A DNA stretch of 64,000 nt from UKL13-2 sp044346745 (lineage in GTDB: Bacteria; Pseudomonadota; Gammaproteobacteria; Burkholderiales; Usitatibacteraceae): the NCBI GenBank assembly GCA_044346745.1, contig JBIIYQ010000002.1, positions 6,822 through 70,821 of the forward strand, read 5' to 3'. A program made the translations under genes and the position numbers. The notes beneath the pieces are model-generated. The model was not told where the DNA came from. It saw only the letters and a list, made by a program, of their open reading frames with translations, and did no database searches. Of this stretch, positions 1 to 8,385 are shown in pieces; the first letter of the stretch is position 1, and the number at the start of each line of letters is the position of its first letter.

Positions 1-279
1 CCGGTTGAAATTGACGGCGAGCCTCCCTTTGTCGCTGATGTTCCCGATAGGGATGACCTGATCGAATTGGCGGGACGCGAAGGTTATGTGCAGTGGATGT
101 TCCGTCCAGTACGAGGTGGTATGTGGAGCGAGGTCGCTGACGACGAAACCCTCGAAGCCGGCGGATATCGCAACCCGACTTGCCCACTCACCACACAACC
201 GGTGCTTGAGACTTATCGTCTGCGGTCGCCGCGTCGCGTGGTGTATCCGTTTGGACGTAGTCGCAAGATTCTGCAATAG
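1..279 (+). CDS. C-terminal part of an unrecognised protein (cut by window edge)
   Basis: The frame is open from the first base to a TAG at 277-279, giving 92 residues of a protein whose start lies outside the window. The fragment is rich in charged residues (Asp/Glu early, Arg late), with no membrane segment, signal or motif I recognise. The 350 bases after it hold no gene I can support. Function cannot be assigned. It could also be the tail of a decayed gene, since the following 5 kb contains several remnants. Confidence 0.45.
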   Translation, partial: PVEIDGEPPFVADVPDRDDLIELAGREGYVQWMFRPVRGGMWSEVADDETLEAGGYRNPTCPLTTQPVLETYRLRSPRRVVYPFGRSRKILQ

Positions 280-631
280 CCCGTCTTGCTGCACGGGAAC
301 CGAACTTAACCTCGGCGGTAACCTGCATTGCTGCATTGCTGCATGTTTGCGTTGCTACGTCGCTTGATTTCGCGATGAAACGGTGGATCCCGCTTTCCAT
401 GCGATATATTGGGTGGGAAACTTAGTTGGTCACGTCGGCTCAAAGCGGCGTTTCACAACTACTTTCCGATTCGATTTTTGATCCAGCGAACCGACCGAAA
501 AGTAATCTGAGTCTGATGTTGTTCCTTTCATGGCGCGGTTAGCCTAGGTCTGGCACTCATGCGATCCGCCGTTCACCCTGAATTCTTACCCGTTCCCTAC
601 TTGTCCCGCAATTTTCCCTGTCAGAGGTCAC
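280..631. other. intergenic, no gene seen
   Basis: No frame with a credible start, ribosome site and family resemblance is present. There is a short run of a CATTGCTG-type repeat near 327-345. No tRNA or clear terminator was found. Confidence 0.4.
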
Positions 632-2017
632 ATGCCAAATCGCAGACAATTCATATCCGCAAGCCTCGTTACCGCGGTCGCCGGCCTCGCACCGCTACGG
701 GCTGCGCTGGCCGCAGCCCCAATGCCGTTAAGCAGCGACATCGGCAAACTGGCGCGGGTTCTGGTTCACAGTTTCAAGGCGACCGATCACCCGGTCGATA
801 TTCTCGGTGACAGCTTGCTGCCTGGCGCGGAAGCCGATACTGCGATCGCCGCTGCGCAGCATGCAGAACTGATCCGCTTACTGCGCAATTCCGGCTGCGA
901 CGTCGTTGAGCTGGAGGACGCTCTCGCGGCGGCCATGGCTGCGACGCGCCAATCAGGCATTCTCGCGGCCTGGGTCAAAGAGGCGTTCCCGCGACTGGGC
1001 TCGCGAGCAGGCAGCGTCACCGCGCAACAATTGCTTGGCCGCGACCCCGCGAGCCGCTACACGCTAGGCCCAGACGGCAGCTATCGTCATGTTCTCAACG
1101 ATTCCTCTTCGACCATTTGGACGCGCGATTCCGCCTTCATGACACCGCGCGGGCTGGTGATCTGCAACTCGGCCTCACAACGCCGCCGCCGCGAAAACAT
1201 GCTGCTGCGTTTCGTCTATGCGCACTCGCCGCTCCTCAAAGATGTGCCAATAGCGTTCGATGCCATTGAAGAAGGAATGATTGTCGAAGGCGGCGATGCT
1301 ATGGTCGTGGCCAAGGATCTGCTGTTTCTGGGCACTGGGAACCGCAGCGATCCGCGGATAGCTCCGGTGCTTGCCAAGCGGCTCGATATGGATGTTCTCG
1401 CGGTTCAGACGGTTGAGAGTGAATTCCTTCAGACTATCCAGCCAGGCCAGAAAAACCCTGCGCGCGAACTCAAGATCTTGCTGCTGCACCTCGATACCTT
1501 TTTCACCATGATAGCAGCCAACCATGCGCTGGCCGTGCCCTATCTGCTGGAGAGCGAATTCGCCGAATCGAGCCCGCTGGTTCGCTACATTCGAGGCGCG
1601 CGGGCAGACACGCGGCTTTCTGTAGAAGACGCGGAGGCGGCGCTGAAAATGCTCAAGGGTTTCGGCTCGCTCAAGGTCTACCGGCGCGGTACCGGGGCCG
1701 AGGAGAAAGTTGAAGGCAAACTGGCAGACCATCTTAAGCGCCTGAACTGGAAGTTCACTTGGATCGGCGGGGCGCGGCCCACCGGCCAAGCTGAAGCCTT
1801 CAGCCATTTCATGGCCGTCACCTATCCGGAGCTGCGCCGCCAGGCCGCCAACGTTGTCCAAACCACGCCTGGCCGGGTCATCGCCTATGCAGGCAACCCG
1901 GCCACCAAGGCCGCGATCGAAGCAGATGGGATCGCGGTCGATACCTTTGGCGCACGCGAATTGTGGGCTTGGCATGGCGGCCCACACTGCTTGACGCAGC
2001 CGTTAATGCGGAGTTGA
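632..2017 (+). CDS. Tat-exported arginine deiminase-family protein
   Basis: This 461-residue protein belongs to the arginine deiminase / amidinotransferase fold. The family hydrolyses L-arginine to citrulline and ammonia through a Cys thiouronium intermediate. Family motifs appear in order: WTRD near residue 164, EGGD near 218, HLDT near 287, and the C-terminal GGPHCLTQPL whose Cys (about 453) is the expected nucleophile. The N-terminus reads NRRQFISAS, followed by a hydrophobic Ala-rich stretch ending about residue 29. That is a twin-arginine signal, so the mature enzyme should be periplasmic or surface-attached, which is unusual because arginine deiminase is normally cytoplasmic. No arcB, arcC or arcD lies nearby, so it is not part of a standard arginine fermentation operon. 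Family membership is strong; the substrate (arginine or another guanidino compound) is uncertain. Confidence 0.85.
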   Translation: MPNRRQFISASLVTAVAGLAPLRAALAAAPMPLSSDIGKLARVLVHSFKATDHPVDILGDSLLPGAEADTAIAAAQHAELIRLLRNSGCDVVELEDALAAAMAATRQSGILAAWVKEAFPRLGSRAGSVTAQQLLGRDPASRYTLGPDGSYRHVLNDSSSTIWTRDSAFMTPRGLVICNSASQRRRRENMLLRFVYAHSPLLKDVPIAFDAIEEGMIVEGGDAMVVAKDLLFLGTGNRSDPRIAPVLAKRLDMDVLAVQTVESEFLQTIQPGQKNPARELKILLLHLDTFFTMIAANHALAVPYLLESEFAESSPLVRYIRGARADTRLSVEDAEAALKMLKGFGSLKVYRRGTGAEEKVEGKLADHLKRLNWKFTWIGGARPTGQAEAFSHFMAVTYPELRRQAANVVQTTPGRVIAYAGNPATKAAIEADGIAVDTFGARELWAWHGGPHCLTQPLMRS

Positions 2018-2217
2018 GGGCGAGCACCGTTGACATGGGGCGGTGAGGATTTTATGAGGCGCCGAATTTTTCACGCGCGACCTCGAGGCTGTTTTCAGGA
2101 ATTCGGCATGTCCGCTGTGAGCCACCGCCTCCCCTTCCTGATGAAAAAAAGCGGTCCTTGCGCGTACCTTCCTGACAGCGGTTAGCGTCTGGCATTCGAA
2201 TCCTGTTGGGGTACACC

Positions 2218-2457
2218 ATGCTGATGATTTCCGGGCTGTTAAGTTTCTTGGGACTACATTCGTCGCGGATCTTTGCAGATAATTTCCGGGCGGGAATCAT
2301 CGCAACACGCGGCGAGAATGTGTTGAAAGCGATCTATTCCGTGCTTTCGATCGCTGGTTTTGTGGTGATCGTTTACGGCTACGGTGAGTCGCGCCTTGCC
2401 CTAATGTCATTGTGGAATCCGCCAGCATGGAAATGCATCGAGCCTTTTGTTTGTTGA
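2218..2457 (+). pseudogene. truncated copy of the NnrU-family gene at 4741
   Basis: The first about 70 codons match the NnrU-family protein at 4741-5319 nearly residue for residue (LGLHSSRIFA, GIIATRGEN, KAIYSVLSIAGFV, IVYGYG). Similarity stops after the NPPAW/NPPVW codons near 2428, after which the frame runs into unrelated sequence and a stop at 2455-2457. The 5' flanks are also alike (both have TCGAA...CTGTT...GTAC just before the ATG), so the copy includes the translation start region. Only the first two membrane segments of the five or so in the full protein remain. It is best read as a broken duplicate, possibly left by recombination between repeats. Confidence 0.75.
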
Positions 2458-2615
2458 CTTTAGTCGCCGCCAGACCGTGACTTTGGCGGTGTTGATTCAC
2501 GCGCAGACCAAATTTAATGTGATTGTTGCTAACATGTTCATCGGCACACCAGCGCTTGGCTGCCCTGTGGACTACGCTCTGCTTCCCCGTTCGACCGATT
2601 GAGAGGAGAAGGACA

Positions 2616-2819
2616 ATGTTGCGATTTCGGAATCTTATTCGATGGTGTCATATATCGGGTGGACTGTACCTAGGTATCTTCCTGTTCTCGCCTTTGTTTG
2701 AGTATCCGTCCGCTTTGCTTGCAGCGCAGATTGTTTCTGTCTGCTTGCTCTTGACGGGGGTCGGCATATGGCAATGGTCTGGTGTTACCCGAGCGCTTCG
2801 TGGGCTCGGCGCCGAGTGA
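2616..2819 (+). CDS. small two-helix membrane protein, unknown function
   Basis: This 67-residue protein starts at ATG 2616, preceded by a strong Shine-Dalgarno GAGGAGAAGG (2604-2612). Two hydrophobic segments (about residues 11-30 and 34-54) suggest a small inner-membrane protein. No family is recognised. Its TGA stop overlaps the ATG of the following short-chain dehydrogenase remnant (TGATG, 2817-2821), a layout typical of translational coupling. The pair was probably an operon before the downstream gene decayed. An in-frame upstream start (2523) is possible but lacks a ribosome site. Confidence 0.45.
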   Translation: MLRFRNLIRWCHISGGLYLGIFLFSPLFEYPSALLAAQIVSVCLLLTGVGIWQWSGVTRALRGLGAE

Positions 2820-3450
2820 TGACCGACGCATCCGGCAAGCAGGGGTGCGCGCTTGTCACCGGGGCCTCGTCTGGTTTCGGTGCCGAGATGTCTTGAGCTA
2901 GTCCGGCGCGGCTGGGTTGTGATAGGTGTTTCGCGACGCGGGTTCGTGCCGCAGGTCGAAGCTTCCATGCCGGGCCAAAACTGAGGGCTGGACGCTCGAT
3001 GTGACGGACTTGGCTTTGGTTGAGGCAATGGTTGCGAACCTTGCCGCAACGGGCGGCATCGACCGCTATGGCCTGAATGCGGGTGCCAACATGCTTGGAA
3101 TGGTCGAAGACCCATCCATGGCGCATGCGCGGACAATCATGTAGACCAACTTCTTGGGGTAGTCAACGCGTACACCGCTTTGCCCGGGCTTCGTCAGCAA
3201 GGGGCGGGACCAGCGCCGTTATCGGCTCGATTTCCGGAAAGATCACGCCCCCGGCGAGGCAATTCACGGTGCAGGCAAGCACGCCCTAGAAGGTTGGTTC
3301 GATGGCCTTCTGCGCGAAGTTTGCCGTTACAACATCTGCGTCAAGCTGCTGGCACCAGAGTTCATCGCAACTCAGCGGGCATCACAGCTTCCCGTGCCGA
3401 GCGCGATCTCTGCTTATGGCGACTTTGATGCTAGGTTGGTTAGGGCATAG
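2819..3450 (+). pseudogene. short-chain dehydrogenase/reductase, multiply frameshifted
   Basis: Pieces of a classical SDR can be read in order by switching frames. The cofactor loop is ALVTGASSGFGAE (about 2851-2889). A frame change follows at 2895 into LELVRRGWVVIGVSRR, then DVTD and LNAGANMLGMVED (about 3073-3111). In-frame stops are at 3142 and 3160 around TNFLG. The active-site strand remnant IGSISGKI comes next, followed by a frame change to AGKHALEGWFDGLLREV (about 3271-3321), and the frame ends at TAG 3448-3450. The catalytic Tyr is lost (the YxxxK region reads VQAxKH). At least three frameshifts and two stops make this a clear pseudogene. Its start overlaps the stop of the small membrane protein upstream. 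Confidence 0.8.
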
Positions 3451-3660
3451 CGCGAGCATGCACGCAGGGGTCTGAAGCTTGGCGCAGCGACTCGCACGAT
3501 GGTCAACGCCATGGAACAGCGCGGCGGAGGCTGGCGTGGGCCTCTCGGAACGGGCGAACTGTGGCTGTAGCGCTTCCGTGTGCTTGTCGGCGAGCGCTTT
3601 TTCCTGCCGATTGCCCGCCGCTTGTTTGGGGTGCACTAGAAACGCACGGTTGCGCCAACC
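3451..3660 (+). other. decayed coding debris
   Basis: A short stretch reading LVGERFFLPIARRLFGVH then stop (3583-3639) looks like a genuine protein C-terminus, but no intact gene surrounds it. It may be the end of the SDR remnant or of another lost gene. Not identified. Confidence 0.25.
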
Positions 3661-3879
3661 GATCCAGCGAAAGAGCACGAGTAAACGGGGCCAATTAGGA
3701 GGTGGCCCTTGTCGAGTGCGCGATCGCATTTCGTCCCTTCGATTCGATAGGATTGGCTGATTTATCTTCAGCGGCGGGCGTTCTTTTCAAGCCATTACAA
3801 ACACCCGTCGCGTTGTACCTAGATTATCTATTTGTGTTGATTTGGGGTGTGGTTGCAAATCGCCAATTCAGCGCAGGAC

Positions 3880-4064
3880 GGTGTATCGACGATGAGCTGC
3901 GATTTACCGACAAAGAGTTCTTCGCGTTGGGCAGCATGGCGCTGACGAAACGCATGCTGGATCGTGCTGGGTTTGCTGAGGCGCTAGCCCAAGGGCAACT
4001 GCCCCCGCCCGGCAGCAATCGGGGCTCCGTGTGCTTGCATTTGCTCGCCCAATTCCTGAGGTAG
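3880..4064 (+). pseudogene. probable transposase N-terminal remnant
   Basis: The frame reads FTDKEFFALGSMALTKRMLD followed by GFAEAL and LPPPGSNRG, then ends at a stop by 4064. The pattern (conserved start of a DDE transposase with a KRML-D helix, then L-P-x-P-G-SNRG) resembles the opening of IS1380/IS4-type transposases from memory. No catalytic DDE region or terminal inverted repeats were found nearby, so at most an eroded fragment remains. Family assignment is tentative. Confidence 0.45.
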
Positions 4065-4740
4065 AGGTGCGATCATCATCTCTCGCACTTGATTTCCATT
4101 TAACGCGCCGCATACTTGGCATCTCGTGTGGGATGGAGGGCCATAATGGGCTAGTCGCGCGCCTGCTCCCAATCGTTTTGTTGGCCCCGAAAGACTCGGA
4201 CATACTCGGGTGTAGCTGGTATTGGTGAAAGCTGTTTGCAGTGAATCAACTTGTAGCAGTCGTGGTGTGGTGAGCTTCTTTCGTCAATTTTCAGTTTGCT
4301 ACATTTTTGTGGCTTCGCTAGGCCTATTGCATTTTTGCTTGAGTCCTAGTCGCGGCTTAGGCTGGTTCATTCTTAATCATGAGCGCCACCGCGGGCTGCC
4401 ATGCCGATTTGGCCTCCTAGTTCAGCGACGTCACAAGGGGCATCAAATCAGACGTGACGGCTCATCTTCTTCTGCTAAACAGTTCGCTCGAACCGATCTA
4501 CATCACTTGCCTGACACACGTTTTTTGCCAAATCGACCTTAATGCGGATAACCTTCATTTCGGAGCTCTCCCCTGTTGGCTGGTATGAATCGCTTCCAGT
4601 TCGGGACTTGAGATGGGTTGGGTGAGCAGGTTTTCATCTCTTCCCCTTAGGGGAGTTGTCCGCTGAGAAAAACGCATTCGTTGCGCCCGCTTGTCTGGCT
4701 GCGGTTACCATACACCTATCGAACTGTTACGGAGTACGTC
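4065..4740. other. non-coding or decayed stretch
   Basis: No supported gene. Open frames here have no ribosome site and no family resemblance. The imperfect inverted repeat TTCCCCTT/AGGGGAG (about 4641-4656) might be a weak hairpin. The last 50 bases hold the start region of the nnrU-type gene. Confidence 0.35.
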
Positions 4741-5319
4741 ATGTTGATGCTGATTCTGGGATTAGTCATTTTTTTGGGGTTACACTCATCGCGCATATTT
4801 GCTGAAGATTTCCGTTCGGGAATCATCGCAACACGCGGCGAGAATATGTGGAAAGCGATCTATTCCGTTCTCTCGATTGCCGGGTTTGTGTTGATCGTGT
4901 ACGGTTACGGCGACACGCGTTTGGCACCCATCACGTTGTGGAATCCGCCAGTTTGGACACGCCACGTTGCTGCACTGCTGACGTTGGTTGCATTTATCAT
5001 GCTCGCAGCAGCTTACATACCGAAAAACCCGATCAAGGCGAAACTTGCACACCCCATGCTGCTCGGCACCAAGGTGTGGGCGGCAGCACATTTGTTGGCA
5101 AACGGAAACGTCAGTGACGTGTTGCTGTTCGGCAGCTTTTTGGTTTGGGCGATCTTGTGCTTTCGCGCAGCGAAGAAGCGTGATCGGGCAGCGGGAGCCA
5201 CATATCAATCCGGCCCGGCTTTAACGCTCTTCGCCACCGTCGGGCTGGGGATCCTGCTGTGGGCCGCTTTCGCGTTTTATCTGCACACGGCCTGGATTGG
5301 TGTGAAACCGTTTGGATAA
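4741..5319 (+). CDS. NnrU-family integral membrane protein
   Basis: This 192-residue protein has about five hydrophobic segments (near residues 3-16, 40-58, 75-94, 125-142 and 158-178) and the HSSRIFA and TRGE motifs typical of NnrU (PF07298). NnrU was first linked to expression of nitrite and nitric-oxide reduction genes in denitrifiers. The family is widespread in proteobacteria without denitrification genes, and its biochemical activity is unsettled. ATG 4741 is chosen because CGGAG lies 8 bases upstream and because the truncated copy at 2218 starts at the equivalent codon. No nir or nor genes are in the window. The region around it is decayed, but this copy is intact. Confidence 0.8.
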   Translation: MLMLILGLVIFLGLHSSRIFAEDFRSGIIATRGENMWKAIYSVLSIAGFVLIVYGYGDTRLAPITLWNPPVWTRHVAALLTLVAFIMLAAAYIPKNPIKAKLAHPMLLGTKVWAAAHLLANGNVSDVLLFGSFLVWAILCFRAAKKRDRAAGATYQSGPALTLFATVGLGILLWAAFAFYLHTAWIGVKPFG

Positions 5320-5836
5320 TCGGTCAGTTATCGAGCCTATCCCGCAGCGAAGGTTACGACCTGCTCGCCGAGGACGAGAGATTTATCGTGCTGATCGAGT
5401 ATGCCTCTTGCGATGAGTTTGTATGGAAGGGTTTATCCCTTGACGTGATGCGTCAGTCATACGACCGATATCGCGATGGGTTTGGTGAGTACCCACCACT
5501 CGGTTTCCGTGGACGACCTGTGCTACGCGGCGAATAGGGTCCGCGCGCCTTACGTCCTGCTCCGTTAACGCCATTCGTCTAGGGCGATTGTCTGCCCCTT
5601 ACCGACAGCAGCAATCATAGTAAGGCCATACCTTTTCTCATCGCAACCCGCGTGAACATGACTTTCTGAGCGTCATTTTGCTGCGGGCCGACATCGGTCT
5701 CGACGGATTGGTGATGGAGCGTTTGTTGGTCGCTGTCGGCATGACATCGTTGGTAGACAAACCAAGCGATAGAGAATGAGTGAGCGCACGCTCTCAGTAA
5801 GTTCGTCTCTTTTTTGTGCTTTCCAGTTGCTGTGAC
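5320..5836. other. intergenic with a possible coding relic
   Basis: A frame continuing to 5537 (SEGYDLLAEDERFIVLIEY, then YRDGFGEYPPLGFRGRPV) looks protein-like but starts inside nnrU and has no start or ribosome site of its own. It is probably the tail of a lost gene. Nothing else is seen until the groES promoter. Confidence 0.3.
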
Positions 5837-5864
5837 TTGAAAAGATTGGCTTCGCCACTATAAT
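5837..5864 (+). promoter_or_regulatory. sigma-70-type promoter of groESL
   Basis: A TTGAAA box at 5837-5842 and a perfect TATAAT at 5859-5864 are separated by 16 bases. The CIRCE operator starts at the last base of the -10 box, so repressor binding would directly block RNA polymerase. Confidence 0.8.
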
Positions 5865-5890
5865 TAGCACTCGTTGCGGTTGAGTGCTAA
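5864..5890 (+). promoter_or_regulatory. CIRCE operator (HrcA binding site)
   Basis: TTAGCACTC (5864-5872), a 9-base spacer and GAGTGCTAA (5882-5890) match the CIRCE consensus at every position. CIRCE is bound by the HrcA repressor, so groESL here should be HrcA-regulated. hrcA itself is not in the window. Confidence 0.95.
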
Positions 5891-6027
5891 CGGTTTGGCC
5901 AGTGCCAAGATCTTATCGGTCTAGCACCAACTCAACCGCTTCGCAAGCGGTAGGGCAATGCCAACGCGCTTCGCGAAACCGGCAAACCGGATTTGTTTTT
6001 GTTTCAATCAACCACTAGGAGAGAGTT

Positions 6028-6318
6028 ATGAAATTGCGTCCCCTGCACGATCGCGTGATCGTTAAGCGTTTAGAAGAAGAGCGGAAGACCGCCTCCGGTA
6101 TCGTTATTCCTGATACCGCCGCTGAGAAGCCAGACCAAGGTGAAGTGCTCGCCATCGGCCCAGGCAAGAAAAACGAAGACGGCAAACTGTCACCCGTTGA
6201 CGTTCAAGTCGGCGACAAAGTTTTGTTCGGAAAGTACTCCGGCACCACCGTCAAGGTTGATGGTGAAGAACTCCTCGTTATGCGCGAGGAAGACATCATG
6301 GCCGTTGTTGGCAAATAA
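6028..6318 (+). CDS. groES: co-chaperonin GroES
   Basis: This 96-residue GroES forms the heptameric lid of the GroEL folding chamber in the cytoplasm. It opens with MKLRPLHDRVIVKR and has the mobile-loop region (EERKTASGIVIPDTA, about residues 17-31). The rest follows the usual GroES pattern, ending EEDIMAVVGK. ATG 6028 has AGGAGAG 6 bases upstream. It is first in the groES-groEL operon. A 137-base leader follows the CIRCE element and its promoter, so the regulation is the classical HrcA heat-shock control. Confidence 0.97.
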   Translation: MKLRPLHDRVIVKRLEEERKTASGIVIPDTAAEKPDQGEVLAIGPGKKNEDGKLSPVDVQVGDKVLFGKYSGTTVKVDGEELLVMREEDIMAVVGK

Positions 6319-6367
6319 AGCTTCACATTTGGCCGCCATGCTTTGTTGCTGCTCAGATTTCTCGCTT

Positions 6368-6385
6368 GTGTACAAACGCGTACAC
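6368..6385 (+). repeat. GTGTAC hairpin between groES and groEL
   Basis: GTGTAC (6368-6373) and GTACAC (6380-6385) flank a 6-base loop, and GTC follows. A sister element with the same arms and the same trailing GTC lies just after groEL at 8208-8226. It may be an mRNA processing or stability hairpin. Confidence 0.5.
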
Positions 6386-6511
6386 GTCGCTTCGAAATTC
6401 TCCGCGCGCCTGGCCTGACGACCAACTGCTCGCTTTCTTCGACAACAATCCCGCTTCGAATTCGCCGCTATCTAGGCGGCACCTAATCAACACAGATACG
6501 AGGTATTCATC

Positions 6512-8164
6512 ATGGCAGCTAAAGAAGTCAAATTTGCCGGCGACGCACGCGTCCGCATGGTTCATGGCGTAAACGTTCTCGCCAACGCAGTCAAAGTCAC
6601 GCTCGGCCCTAAGGGTCGTAACGTCGTTCTCGAGCGTTCGTTCGGCGCGCCGACCATCACCAAAGACGGTGTGTCGGTTGCGAAAGAAATCGAACTAAAA
6701 GACAAGTTCGAAAACATGGGCGCACAGATGGTTAAGGAAGTTGCTTCCAAGACATCTGACGTTGCTGGCGACGGCACCACCACCGCCACCGTGTTGGCAC
6801 AGGCAATTGTTGTTGAAGGCATGAAGTACGTTGCCGCCGGCATGAACCCGATGGACTTGAAGCGCGGTATCGACAAGGCGGTTGTAGCCATCGTTGCTGA
6901 GCTGAAGAAAATCTCCAAGCCAACCACCACCAATAAAGAAATCGCCCAAGTTGGCGCGATCTCGGCCAACTCTGATGCCAACATTGGCGACATTATTGCC
7001 AAGGCAATGGAAAAAGTCGGCAAAGAAGGTGTCATTACTGTGGAAGATGGCAAGTCACTCGATAACGAGCTCGATATCGTTGAGGGTATGCAGTTTGATC
7101 GTGGCTACCTCTCCCCATACTTCATCAACAATCCAGACAAGCAAGTTGCAAACCTTGATGATCCGTTCATCCTCCTGCACGACAAGAAGATCTCGAACAT
7201 CCGTGACCTACTACCCGTCTTGGAGCAAGTTGCCAAGGCTGGCCGCCCACTGCTGATCATCGCAGAAGATGTGGATGGCGAAGCACTTGCAACGCTGGTT
7301 GTGAACAACATCCGCGGAATCCTGAAGACCACCGCCGTGAAGGCACCCGGCTTCGGTGATCGTCGGAAGGCTATGTTGGAAGACATCGCCATTTTGACCG
7401 GCGGTACGGTGATCGCAGAAGAACTCGGCCTGAAGCTCGAGAACGTGACCCTGAAAGACTTGGGCCGTGCGAAGAAAGTCGAAGTCGCGAAAGAAAATAC
7501 GACGATCATCGACGGTGCCGGCGATCAGGAAGCGATCAAGGCACGTGTTGCCACCGTTCGCAAACAAATCGATGACGCGACCAGCGACTACGACAAAGAG
7601 AAGCTGCAAGAGCGCGTGGCCAAGCTAGCCGGCGGTGTGGCAGTGATTCGCGTTGGCGCTGCGACCGAAGTCGAAATGAAAGAGAAAAAAGCTCGCGTGG
7701 AAGACGCGTTGCATGCAACCCGTGCAGCCGTTGAAGAAGGTATCGTGGCTGGTGGCGGCGTTGCACTGCTCCGCGCACGTACCAACGCAGGCAAGATCGC
7801 CGGCGACAACGTCGAGCAAGATGCTGGTATCAAGATCATTCTGCGCGCGATCGAGGAGCCACTGCGTATGATCGCGCAAAACGCTGGTGACGAGCCATCG
7901 GTTGTGGTGAACAAGGTTGTTGAAGGCAAGGGCAACTTTGGCTACAACGCGGCAACCGGCGAGTACGGCGATTTGGTCGAACTCGGCGTTCTTGATCCAA
8001 CAAAAGTGACCCGCTACGCGTTGCAAAACGCCGCATCGGTCGCATCCCTGATGCTCACCACAGACGCAATGGTTGCTGAGTTGCCGAAGGACGAGTCCGG
8101 AGGTGGCGGCATGGGCGGCGGAGGAATGGGTGGGATGGGCGGCATGGGCGGTATGGACATGTAA
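6512..8164 (+). CDS. groEL: chaperonin GroEL
   Basis: This 550-residue 60-kDa chaperonin folds proteins in the ATP-driven double ring capped by GroES. Hallmarks are LGPKGRNVVLERSFG and GDGTTTATVLAQ (phosphate binding) near residues 31-96, a full apical domain, and the flexible C-terminal tail of repeated GGMG ending in GGMDM. Length and sequence are those of the housekeeping proteobacterial type. It lies 193 bases after groES in the same operon, with no separate CIRCE, so transcription is expected from the groES promoter. Confidence 0.97.
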   Translation: MAAKEVKFAGDARVRMVHGVNVLANAVKVTLGPKGRNVVLERSFGAPTITKDGVSVAKEIELKDKFENMGAQMVKEVASKTSDVAGDGTTTATVLAQAIVVEGMKYVAAGMNPMDLKRGIDKAVVAIVAELKKISKPTTTNKEIAQVGAISANSDANIGDIIAKAMEKVGKEGVITVEDGKSLDNELDIVEGMQFDRGYLSPYFINNPDKQVANLDDPFILLHDKKISNIRDLLPVLEQVAKAGRPLLIIAEDVDGEALATLVVNNIRGILKTTAVKAPGFGDRRKAMLEDIAILTGGTVIAEELGLKLENVTLKDLGRAKKVEVAKENTTIIDGAGDQEAIKARVATVRKQIDDATSDYDKEKLQERVAKLAGGVAVIRVGAATEVEMKEKKARVEDALHATRAAVEEGIVAGGGVALLRARTNAGKIAGDNVEQDAGIKIILRAIEEPLRMIAQNAGDEPSVVVNKVVEGKGNFGYNAATGEYGDLVELGVLDPTKVTRYALQNAASVASLMLTTDAMVAELPKDESGGGGMGGGGMGGMGGMGGMDM

Positions 8165-8207
8165 TTACCTTCGTCTGAGGACGCTTCGTTTTGTTGCGGC
8201 GGGCCTC

Positions 8208-8226
8208 GTGTACAGCAACCGTACAC
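8208..8226 (+). repeat. GTGTAC hairpin after groEL
   Basis: GTGTAC (8208-8213), a 7-base loop and GTACAC (8221-8226) followed by GTC. The arms match the element at 6368-6385, so groEL is bracketed by the pair. Confidence 0.5.
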
Positions 8227-8302
8227 GTCAACCCGCCGCGCGCCGTGCGCTGCGCCCCCATGCTTGGTCATCTCGTTCTTAACGATTACTGAGACCCCAT
8301 TT

Positions 8303-8331
8303 AAAGAGGGTTAGCGAAAGCTGGCCCTTTG
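8303..8331 (+). terminator. possible groESL terminator
   Basis: AAAGAGGGTTAGC, a GAAA tetraloop, then GCTGGCCCTTT forms an imperfect hairpin with a short T-rich end. It lies 140 bases past groEL and before the next gene, in the right place for an operon terminator, but the T-tract is short. Confidence 0.45.
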
Positions 8332-8385
8332 TTGTGCGCTCCCGCAATATCATAGGCTATCCGCCGCATTTGAGAATTCACAAGA

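Noticed and set aside
1175..1987. 270-residue minus-strand frame
   Set aside because: It lies entirely opposite the arginine deiminase gene and shows no recognisable protein pattern.
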